This document shows, one piece after another, positions 1 through 10,400 of a stretch of 64,000 nt of DNA. The stretch is from Spodoptera frugiperda (Eukaryota > Arthropoda > Insecta > Lepidoptera > Noctuidae): the NCBI RefSeq assembly GCF_023101765.2, contig NC_064212.1, positions 9,362,001-9,426,000 of the forward strand, in the 5' to 3' direction. The notes under the pieces are model-generated. The model ran no database searches. It was not told where the DNA came from and saw nothing but the letters and a program-made list of their open reading frames with translations. Position numbers and translations under genes: made by a program. How positions within the stretch are numbered: position 1 is the first letter of the stretch; the number at the start of each line of letters is the position of its first letter.

Positions 1-62
1 TGAAGTTTAGTTTTTCTTTTTTATGTGAAATATCTTAATACTAGCAATTTAATTTGATATAG

Positions 63-3000
63 GGAATAAAAATGATGAAACTTTGGAAAACAAAAAACGT
101 CTCAGTGGTGTTATGGTGGTATCTGATGTGGATGGACTTCAAAACGAATCGCTAGTTAAGAAACATTTGAATGGCCCCAAAGCCAAATCTCTGCCTAATG
201 AAGAATTTACTTCTGTAGAAGAAAAGAGAGAAGATAGACAGGATGATACTCCTGGAGAAAAGGACAGTAAGGACAATACTTCAAAGGAAAGAGAGGACAA
301 TGAGGTCAATTCTTCTGGAGGAAAGGACAATGAGGTCAATTCTCCTGGAGGAAAGGACAATGAGGACAATTCTCCTGGAGGAAAGGACAATAAGGACAAT
401 TCTCCTGGAGGAAAGGACAACGAGGACAATTCTCCTGGAGGAAAGGACAATGAGGACAACACTCTCGACAAAAAAGACAGTAAGCATCGTCCAAACATAT
501 TAATTTTGATTTGTGGTCGAAATTAGTAACCACCATAATATACAATCTTAGACTGATCTAGCTAAGGCTTAATATTATGAAAAAAAAGTAGTACTTCATT
601 ATGTACAAATATCGATTTGAGATCGATTTTAGATTCAGGTCAGATATGTCTGTTAAAGAGGTTGGTGTGTATAAACTCTTTTAAATAAAAGTAAATACTA
701 CAAAGACATTTAAAAAATATAGATTATTTTCCAATCTTTTCATCGGAAGTGTTAAAATTAGTCATTAAAAATTACTTTAATTATATTGCAGATCTTATCA
801 GGCCATTGAAGGAAGGTAAAGCATAAAAAGTTATACGTAATTGCATTTAGCCGTTATTAAAATTAAATTGTTAGGTTTAAAAATAACAATATTGTTGATG
901 AGCAGGTGACTTCTTTACTGCAAAAGAATTGTTGCCGGTCACTGAAATGTTGCTGAGCAAAGGTTTGTACTTAACGTTACATTATTTCATTACGCAATAA
1001 ATTGAATGCAATTTCAGAGTACTTAAACCAAACTCATACTAAGGGTACAGAATTTAATTAAATATTATTTCAGCTGTTTAATTTTGTTTTTCTTATATAC
1101 TTATTATGTACAGTGTTACTGTGAGCTATTTATATGCTATAATAACTATTTATTTTCCAGTGGAAAATCCAGGAGGTAAGATTCGTTAGTATTTGAAATC
1201 GATAGAAAATATTTTAAGAGTGTATATTGTACAAAGTATACGTAGATATATTGTTGGAGGCTTCCGACATACTAATAATTTAATTTTTCATTATAAATAA
1301 AACAGTTATTTTATCTTACTTTAGAAGGTAATGGAATTGTAACTTCATCAAAATCTCCCGAAGAACTAGCGGAAAAGATCTTTGCAGGATTCTGTATGTA
1401 TTTTTTTATTTATTTTCATAACATCCTTTAAACAACGTTGGTATTCCATTAAAATAAAACTTATTAACTTTTTGCAGTTCTAACAACGAAAATTATTACC
1501 ATTTTGGTTGGTAAGATATAATTTTTTGGTTCCTGTAATCTTAATATTTTCTCTACGTATTTAGGATTAGATGCTATGAAGAATTCACAAAATTGAGGTC
1601 AGAGCCGCGGGTATCCATAGGATACAGTAAGTGGAAGACTGATACGAGCTGATTACCATCTGCTATCCAGAGACAAGGGTCACTATTCCTTGACTGCTCG
1701 ACCAGTTACCCAGTGATTCACATACACGGATCGCTCTTGTCGAGAAAGTCAACATCTTGATGCGGCCATTGAGCTAACTGCTCGGACTAGTTAATAAGAC
1801 CAATTTCAATGTTAATGAAAAGTTACGTGCAACGAAGAGCGTGGTTCAGGGGGTGGGGGCACGACACCTGTCGCTCAAACTGTATGTACGTACGTACGTA
1901 AGAGTCTGACACTCCCTCTTTCTCACCCAAAAAGGGAGAAGTCAAATAAGGCTTAAAAATCTTTGGAGGGTGAGAGTAGCCGCAATATTTAGCATGTGAA
2001 TGATGTGTAAATAAAGTAGTCAACGTTTAATTATTTTTCATTTGCAGATGACGACATCAAAGGTTTAGATGCACTTCAAGCTCTAGCATTAGACAAAACA
2101 GGTAATGGTTTGTTATTAAACAGTTTTATTTAGCTAGACTCGTTTGTTTGGGTCAAACTTAGTTATCAACGTGAGATGATTAACAGAATTAAATTACCTA
2201 CCTAACATTTCAGCTGTGCAAAATAGGAGGCGAGCAACTCCAGTATATACAAAAAAATATGGAGGTAATAACTGTTTTTTAATAGTACATATACAATGTG
2301 ATAGGCGTGGGACTTCTAACCCGTTAAGGCTGAGTACTACATCTAATTTTATCGACAAAAAAAATAATATGGAGGGTTGAACCCCTAATTGAAAATATTG
2401 AAAAATAGTGATTTTTTCGGTAAAAATAATTCACAAATGATTTTTTTTCTCACCAAAACATTATCAAACATATGAAAAAAGTAATGAATTAGTTAGCCAA
2501 GGTTATTAGCTACCGTTAATTTTTTTTGTTTCTACGACGCATACAACCTATGATATTAAAAAAAGTAAAAAAAATATTAAAATAGCCATAACTTTTTGTG
2601 GGGAATGGTGGATTCGACCACTTCGACCCCCGACTTTTGTCGATTAAATTAGGTGTAGAACTCAGCCTTAACGGGTTAGAAGTCTCGCCCCTATCACATT
2701 GTATATACTGATCAAACGAGCCGACAATTATTTTATCGAAATAGATATCCTCAATTGTAAAATAACTTATTGAATGTAACTAATTTTAATAATTTAGTTG
2801 ATTCTCCTTTAGGGAAAGGACGTAAATCTAAGAATAATAAAAAGAATAAACGCAACCGCGAATCAAATACAGGTAAGTAGCAAATCGATAAATTTATATA
2901 CAATGGACATGTAACTGAATAATGGAATTGAACTTTTGAATGGGCCGGCTCGACCAGAGTGATACCACGGCCTCTCAAAAATCGACATGAAATAAGGCTT

Positions 3001-5571
3001 GAGTTGTGTTTCGTTGTGTGAGTGAATGGTGTTCCCAATCTCCAATCCCCTTAAATTCCTACCCCCAAAAGGCCGACAACGCCTCTGGTGTTACGGATGT
3101 GGATGGACGGCGGCGATTGCTTACTATCAGGTGATCCGTCTGCTCATATACCGGCTTGTAGCATAAAAGAAAATAACTGTGTTTGTTCATTAACTGTGTT
3201 TATTTATCTTTGTACAAATCCTAGTTGATTAGTTGCAGTATATCTATGAGTCGTTGACGGTATTCATTGTTATGTATGTAATAATTATTTACTAACTTGT
3301 TTTAACATTCCTTTTTTTAGATGGCTTATCAATTTTAGACGAAGAAGTTGAAAAACTCAGTAAGTAGGGTTAATTAAATAACTAAAAGTAATTAATAAAG
3401 GTTTACAAAAAATAAAGATATTTTTTTTCGTTTCCAGTTGAAAGCCGCATTCTAAAAAAGCATCCACACAATATGTGTAAGCGACCGTATTGAACATAGT
3501 CTTATTACATTTTCTATAATACTTACTTTATTATATACACATGTTTTATGTAATGTATTTTTGGTGCATCAACCTGGTGCCGAATATTTTTTTTTTCTTC
3601 CTTTCTTACATTACATCAAATTTCAGATGAAAAAGAACACATTGAAACTCAGAACGAGTATTTCACTAGAATTTTTATGTATCAGAATGGTGAGTTTTTA
3701 AATATTTGTTTAGAGTTTAATAACAATCAAGCTGGTATTATAACATAATTTATTTTGAATATCGAATTGTCTTTTTCAGCGCAATCGTCGAGTCCTCAGT
3801 CAGCGTCAGCGGTAATAATTATACGTAAACTGTATAAATGGAGTAATTTTTACTGTTATACTACTCACGCGGGTGTCGTAGAGCCGATTAATTTTATAAC
3901 ACTAATAACCTATCTCAATCTAAGGGAACCATTAATATTATTATCAATTACCACCAGAAATGTGTTATGCTACGGTGCTGTAGTTGCGCTTGGCTTCCAC
4001 CAATCATATACACATAGTTAAACACTGGTGGAAACGAAGTCACCTAAGTTACCTATGTTTTTTATGGAAAGATGCGTGTTGTGGGTGTGTGCTATGGATG
4101 CGTGCTATGGATGTGTGTAATGGATGACTTCCCTACTATCGATACATACCATACTCGAGCTGCGCATCTTCCTCGCACAGCTACTTTGCGGCGGCGAATT
4201 TTCATTGGACGTTTTGCTCACATCACTACATAGCTTAGTATCGCCGGAACTGTACTTGTTTCATGGTTTTGGCACACTCTCTTAAGCAGACAAGGTTTGA
4301 AGTCCAGTCGTGGACTGTCACGGTGTGTTTAAGAAAGTGTATTAAGTAACTGCAAACTAGAAATCAATTATGTTACATAAATTAGAAAAGTTAGTTTTTC
4401 ACGATACATAAATAATTGTTTATATGAAAACTAAAACACGTTTTCACACAATTCGTGATTCAACTATTGTATAAACTCAAGTTTTGTACACGCAACAGTT
4501 CTTAATTAATTATTAATTCTAATAAATCAACGTATCTAATCATTTTATGTAGAAGTACCTACGTGTGGTAACTGCAATATTCTCATGTTCGAAAATAATA
4601 ATAAAATAGATCTCTCTGGATTCTGTTACATGTGTGTGTGTTATTTAATTTGTTCGTCCATACGATTGTTGTACTACTTAATAATTTGTCGTTATTTTTC
4701 AGAAAAGTAATCTTATTAAAAAGGCGCTGGATCTCCACTTACACTTTCACTTTTACTTAAACTTCTTCAACAAATTAATTAAAATAAGTACGTATTGTGT
4801 GCTTACAAGTCTATAATTTTACGTTCAAAGTAGTTTTTGTATTAATTTTAAAGTCCATCTATTGTTCCAAACTAATTTCAAAAAGCGTTTGCATGTCTAT
4901 TGATGTTCGTCAATTCATGACGAATAATAGTTGAACAAGTTGTAATTATATAATGTAATTTAGTTTTTATGAGTTACAAATGACTTTTTTAATAAAACTG
5001 ATATAAATTTTAGACTAACCTTGAGGATGATGACGAACAGTACCGTCGGAAAAATGTTGAGGTAACAACAATTTTCTTAAGTAATGAGTCTTATTTCTTT
5101 AATTTTAAGTAGGTAAGCGTATTAACATAACATGCTAGATTAATTCATTTTACTGTAAAAAATTTAGTTAAGAAAAAACTATTACTTTTTTAATTCGTAT
5201 ATCATGAACAATGATAGGAATAAGTAGTGCTTTATAGCCTAAATTTTTAAGAACAGAGAAATGAAACGGAGTACTATATTTTTACCCGGACAACATTTTG
5301 TCCTAAGTGTCCTTAGTATTAAGTGTAATTACATTAAAAAATTATCTTCTTTGTTTTTACTATTATAAGGTAGTATTAGAATACAATAGGATCTAACTGT
5401 CCGTTTAATAGTTTTGTTGTTATTTAGTTTGAAATAAAATACATACAATTAAATATGTCAATTGCGTTTCAGGCCAACAAAACGTCTACTATCAATAAAG
5501 AAGAAAATAAGAGTATTCTGAAAGCACCTGTCTCTGCTACTACCATAAAAATAAATACTGGCCCAAAATAA
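63..5571 (+). CDS. Micro-exon gene copy A (5' end outside window)
   Basis: Unrecognised protein. Exons read from AG/GT junctions with frame continuity: 63-479, 792-815, 927-962, 1161-1175, 1325-1393, 1478-1510, 2048-2101, 2214-2264, 2798-2872, 3321-3359, 3438-3476, 3627-3689, 3780-3811, 5014-5061, 5473-5571 (TAA). These give about 364 codons without an internal stop, provided the 85-nt candidate exon at 4703-4787 is skipped. All introns up to 3779 are phase 1 and the last two are phase 0. The first exon carries an acidic 10-residue repeat (core GGKDNEDNSP). A hydrophobic stretch spans the junction of 1325-1393 and 1478-1510. Exon 2798-2872 is rich in Lys, Arg and Asn. Relative to copy B it lacks the counterparts of seven exons, including the cysteine-rich one. 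The exon at 63 opens in phase 1, so upstream exons must lie left of the window. AATAAA occurs at 5763 and 5897. Splicing is inferred, not observed. Confidence 0.7.
301..466 (+). repeat. Coding 30-bp minisatellite, copy A
   Basis: Five and a half tandem 30-bp units inside the first visible exon. Each unit encodes about ten residues of the type EDNSPGGKDN. The unit length keeps the reading frame. The paralogous exon of copy B has four and a half units, so the number changes by whole units. The opposite strand and other frames also stay open over this stretch, but only because of the repeat. Confidence 0.9.
1594..2020. repeat. Intronic repeat block shared by both gene copies
   Basis: A moderately GC-richer intron segment followed by a short ACGT-type simple repeat (about 1885-1900). 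After it comes a segment containing TCTGACACTCCCTCTTTC, a motif I associate from memory with common lepidopteran retroelement tails. The equivalent block lies near 12490-12930 in copy B, where the ACGT run is one unit longer. The insertion therefore predates the gene duplication. The element family is not established. Confidence 0.45.
2294..2701. mobile_element. Foldback MITE with TA target duplication
   Basis: A 408-bp element starting CAATGTGATAGG and ending with the inverse, CCTATCACATTG, with TA on each side. The terminal inverted repeats run for more than 60 bases (2294 to about 2357 against about 2640-2701) with a few mismatches. There is no coding capacity. It sits in the intron after exon 2214-2264. 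The matching intron of copy B carries a different foldback element in the same TA-rich spot. Confidence 0.8.
2944..3175 (+). mobile_element. Retroelement tail, probable LINE/SINE fragment
   Basis: Starts near GGGCCGGCTCGACC and ends in the GATTGCTTACTATCAGGTG / GATCCGTCTGCTC region, which I recognise from memory as a common lepidopteran retroelement 3' end. A homologous copy lies at 20006-20226 in copy B and a reverse-strand relative at 21778-21930. No ORF is intact. Confidence 0.5.
3958..4330. repeat. Candidate dispersed repeat in copy A intron
   Basis: A segment with the near-repeats GTGCTATGGATGCGTGCTATGG and CTTGGCTTCCACCAATCATA. The start is shared with copy B near 21505-21560, but the rest of the block (4020-4330) is absent there. 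This suggests insertion in A or deletion in B. It resembles a short non-autonomous element, but no clean termini could be fixed by eye. Confidence 0.35.
4703..4787 (+). pseudogene. Aberrant 85-nt exon of copy A
   Basis: It sits between a good acceptor (TTATTTTTCAG) and donor (GTACGT), exactly where copy B has its 51-nt exon 22096-22146. Flanking intron sequence matches B, but the exon body does not. Its length is not a multiple of three. If included after exon 3780-3811 (phase 0), it would produce a TAA a few bases into exon 5014. It is either a decayed exon that is skipped or a frame-terminating alternative exon of copy A. Confidence 0.5.
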
Positions 5572-6745
5572 ATTATTCTTCTATTTAACTTTGCATTATT
5601 TTGCACCTGTAATCTCATCGGGACCTTTATGACACATTTTAGATAAAGAAAAAGCCGTAACATCGAGTAGATGACATTATATAAAAGTTATTGTAATGCG
5701 TTGTAACAAAATATAATTCAAAACAAAGTTTCAACTACATACATAGGCCCAACAGATTCGAAAATAAATAGCTGTGACATGCGGACGGACAGACAGACAT
5801 GACGAATCTATAAAGGGTTTAGTTTTTGCCATTTGGCTACGGAATCCTAAGAAGTACCTAATTATTCTTTTATGTCCATAGGTACAGTAAGATATAAATA
5901 AAATAGTCTAACCTTTCACTAAGCACCAATTTTACCAAGAAGGTCACGTTTAAAAATAAATAAATGTTGATATAGCGTGCACAAAACGTAATGAACTTTA
6001 GCTCTACTGTAGAAGACTTGTCAAAAGTACATTGAACCGTCGGGACCCTAGAGGAGCTGGGGAACAAGGAAAGTTTTAACGATTTCTGAAGATCATCAGA
6101 AAGGAAAAATAAAAAAATTGGTAAATAGAAACATTTCTCTTGATAAGATGTATTGTTTTATTCGTCGTACGATTACGTAACTAGTAAGGAGTAAGGTCAA
6201 TAAAGTGAAGGCCACACGCGCGGGCGTCCACGCTCTCCACGACCTGTGTAGCATTTCCCTCAGAAGTCGGACAAGGCCGAGCTACAAGAGACGTTCCAGA
6301 TGTCCCGGAAACCAATGACATCCCTCACAACTTCCGTTTACGCTGCTCAATACTGCACCTTTATATTCCTCTATAGAAGCTTGGCTTTAAACGCCATGAG
6401 GTCAGATGATCACAACCCATCATTAACCGACGTTAGTTTGACAACAAGTAATTAACTCTTATTATTTATTAATTAACTCATTAATTCCGGTGATATTTTG
6501 TAAAAACATTATTGAATTATTCATACAAAACTTTTGAAAGACTTTAAATTAGGTAAAATAAACTTATGATGGGACTAGGTAGCTTTGAATCACAAATGAA
6601 TGAGCCTTGCCTAATACACATTCGCGTAGTAAATTAGGGAATACGTTTAATTTGCGTCCGATATACATATAACGAGTTTATTACAACAAATAAGAAAGCG
6701 ATTGTAGGCTACTTTGAATTTCAAATAAATCTATATTTCATTACC
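5572..6745. repeat. 3' flank of copy A, duplicated downstream of copy B
   Basis: This follows the copy A stop codon and is almost identical to 22925-24122 after the copy B stop, so the tandem duplication unit includes at least 1.15 kb of 3' flank. It contains possible polyadenylation signals (AATAAA at 5763 and 5897). It also contains a segment around 5780-5850 resembling a retroelement tail (GACGGACAGACAGACATGAC). No gene is seen in it. Confidence 0.7.
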
Positions 6746-7493
6746 TAATGATATATTTTCGTTTACCTACAGTTTTATGTTATGTTAAATTGTAATAGTA
6801 GTCTTATTTTTTTGATGGTCATGACACTGAAATTGACTCTTATATATAAAAACCGAATTAAATCTACCAGCTTTACTTCACCTATAAGTAAAAAAGTTAT
6901 CCTAGATTTACGATTTACTTTTACGTCGCTATTCAAGCCAATGCTCGTAAAATCGTATACATTTCATGCTTACTGCAATTCTATCAAATGCAAATGGCAG
7001 AAGCCAATTAATTTTTCAAGCCACACTTTAATTATAAATAATTCAAACTGGAAGGTGCCATGTCGTGAAGCATAATGTTGCGGTATCATTATTTATTTTT
7101 GTTTCTTATTGGGTTTAATTTGGTAAGTAACTAATTAAAATATGTTAATGTCAACCCAAAAATCTTTATAGTTTTGACCTGTTGTAATAGATTTGTTAAT
7201 CGGCATTATCAAATCAAAAATTGTAAGACTCCGAATACATTCAACAATTCATCAATTTTGCTGCACTGATGGGTAAACTAGGCTCTTCAAATTCCGTTGC
7301 GAGAGACACTCGGGGACACAGGGTCTGCGGACGGCGAGCAAGTCGTCGTCGCCCGACCAGACCCGGGCGTACGGCGTATGTTTAATATTTCTATGAGAGC
7401 GACATATTTATAATACTATGATTATGATTGGACCCTCTTTAATAAAAAAATTAAACAATATTAGATATATATACAAAACAAATATTTGTTTAG
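6746..7493 (+). other. Spacer between gene copies; putative 5' region of copy B
   Basis: Sequence between the end of the shared 3' flank and the first readable copy B exon. It should hold the promoter and the missing start-codon exon of copy B. The only GC-rich patch is 7290-7380, where all three forward frames are fairly open. One frame begins ATG at 7269 and encodes 38 residues starting MGKLGSSNSV, which fits the N-myristoylation pattern. No donor in the right phase was confirmed, so the start exon stays unassigned. Confidence 0.3.
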
Positions 7494-10400
7494 GTTTACG
7501 TAGACTCCAAGTCCAAGGGTAAGTACTAATGGTAAGTGCTAAAAGCTATGAAGTTTAGTTTTTTTTATGTGAAATATCTTAATACGAGCAATTTAATTTG
7601 ATATAGGGAATAAAAATGATGAAACTTTGGAAAACAAAAAACGTCTCAGTGGTGTTATGGTGGTGTCTGATGTGGATGGACTTCAAAACGAATCGCTGGT
7701 TAAGAAACATTTGAATGGCCCCAAAGCCAAATCTCTGCCTAATGAAGAATTTACTTCTGTAGAAGAAAAGAGAGAAGATAGACAGGATGATACTCCTGGA
7801 GAAAAGGACAGTAAGGACAATACTTCTAAAGGAGAGGACAATGAGGTCAATTCTTCTGGAGGAAAGGATAATGAGGACAATTCTCCTGGAGGAAAGGACA
7901 ATGAGGACAATTCTTCTGAAGGAAAGGACAATGGGGACAATTCTCCTGGAGGAAAGGACAATGAGGACAACACTATCGACAAAAAAGACAGTAAGGATCG
8001 CACAAACATATTAATTTTGATTTATGCTCGAAATTAGTAACCATCGTGATAGAAAATCTTAGATTAATCTAGGCTACAAATATCGATTTGAGATCGATTT
8101 TCGATTCAGGTCAGATATAAATTTGGCTGTTAGAGAGGTTGGTGTATATAAAATTCTTTAAATAAAGGTAAATACTACAAAGACATTTAAAAAATATACA
8201 TTCTAATCCAATCTTTTCATCTGAAGTTTTAAAATTAGTCATTAAAAATAACTTTAATTATATTGCAGATCTTATCAGGCCATTGAAGGAAGGTAAAGCA
8301 TAAAAAGTTATACCTAATTGCATTTAGCCGTTATTAAAATTAAATTATTAGGTTTAAAAATAACAATATTGTTGATGACCAGGTGACTTCTTTACTGCAA
8401 AAGAATTGTTGCCGGTCACTGAAATGTTGCTGAGCAAAGGTTTGTACGTAACGTTACGTTATTTCATCTATACATACTATACATATAATAAAATCGTAGA
8501 AAAGTGCTGTCTGTACATTGAAAATAAAAATAAAAAAAATAGCAGGGGTTATTGTTATGTCGATGTCGAACCCAAAAATGTAATTAACTTTTTTTTTGTC
8601 TGTTTGTCTGTTTGTCTGTGCGCGCTAATCTCAGAAACGGCTGATCCGAGTTGGATGCGGTTTTCACGAATATATTGTGGTATGCTTAAATTTACATTTA
8701 GTGTTTGTTTCATGTCAATCGGTTCATAAATAAAAAAGTTATGTCAAATTAAAGAATCACGTCGAACACTATTCTATGCTTATACCATTAATCTCCGCAA
8801 CTATTTGACGGATTTGGTTGAAATTTGGTACAGATATAGTTTAGAACCTTAGAAAGGACATAGGATATAATAAAAAATAAATTTATTCCGGACATACAGC
8901 GCCATATATTGTTCAATTCCGTACTTATAGTACGGAATTGAACAATGTCGGGCTGTTCCTATACTCCGTAGATTGATGGCGTTGATCGCGCAATGGTGTC
9001 ATTACAATTGTTCAGTTCATGTTATTGGTTTTAATTCATCGAAAAAAAGTAAATAAATAGTAAAAAGGTATGAAAAAAATAATATCAATATAATTAAACT
9101 TTTAGTACAAAGAAAATGCCCGAACGGAGTATAAATAAATAATCCAAGTTGTCTTTATCCTCGATAGATGGCGTTGGGATAGAAATAGATCGCGCTATGG
9201 TTTCGTTACATTCATTTGGTTGGGTATCGGCCGAGCGCTTCGGTACTATCGTAGAAAAAGTGTATTATCTGTCGTATAATTATTTGTCTGTAGTGGTCCT
9301 GCTGTTTCGTATTTTCTAAATTGGTTTCGTTGTATTTGTCAATTAATAAAATTATTTGTTGAATTTTGCTGGATTTCTGGTTAAACTATTTAACGTAGGT
9401 TTAGTTTGATATCGATTATTAGTAGTTACTGTAGTTAGTTTTTTTAATAAAATTGTAAGTCTAATTTATAAATTAATTAGATTAGATTTAAGTCGTTTCC
9501 TTTAAATTATTTAGTTTAAGCTTGGTTATTATAGCATAGAGGATAGGTTGTAATATAATTTCTTTTTTAATTGTTATAAATTCGTAATTCGTAGCTTTCT
9601 TTAGTTTTAAGTTAGTTTTCATCTTAAGTTCGGTAAGATTATAATATTTCTTTAGTTTAAGTCCGTTTTTAAACTATTTTTTCAATGCCCTAAGTGAGTA
9701 TACATCTATTAAATTCAAACGCAGAGCTCATTATGTTGATTTTTGAAGAGTTCCCTGGAATATCTTCCACATCTCATTTTTGAAGAGATCCCGCGAGATC
9801 GGGAACTATGTGGTTAAAACCAAAAAATTGCCGGAAGTCACTATTCCACGCGAACGAAGTCGCGGGCAAAAGCTAGTACATATAATAAAATCGTAGAAAA
9901 GTGCTGTCTGTACATTGAAAATAAAAATAAAAAAAATAGCAGGGGTTATTGTTATGTCGATGTCGAACCCAAAAATGTAATTAACTTTTTTTTTGTCTGT
10001 TTGTCTGTTTGTCTGTTTGTCGGTTTGTCTGTTTGTCTGTTTGTCTGTTTGTCTGTTCGTCTGTGCGCGCTAATCTCAGAAACGGCTGATCCGAGTTGGA
10101 TGCGGTTTTCACGAATATATTGTGGGATGCTTAAATTTACATTTAGTGTTGGTTTCATGTCAATCGGTTCATAAATAAAAAAGTTATGTCAAATTAAAGA
10201 ATCACGTCGAACATTCTATGCTTATACCATTAATCTCCGCAACTATTTGACGGATTTGGTTGAAATTTGGTACAGATATAGTTTAGAACCTTAGAAAGGA
10301 CATAGGATAGTTTTTATTTCAAAAATCAAAAAATAAAATCTATACTTATAATAAATCTATAAAGAGGTCAATTCTGTACATGAAATATATTTCCAAAATA

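Noticed and set aside
301..466. CRISPR-like regular repeats
   Set aside because: The 30-bp units are contiguous without spacers and lie in a coding exon of an animal genome.
139..545. Overlapping ORFs in other frames and on the minus strand over the coding minisatellite (also 7683-8014)
   Set aside because: They are shadows of a 30-bp repeat whose length is divisible by three. Only the plus frame joins the other exons.
3755..4021. 88-codon ORF across copy A exon 3780-3811
   Set aside because: It includes the true exon but then reads through its donor into intron and a dispersed repeat, in sequence not conserved as coding in copy B.
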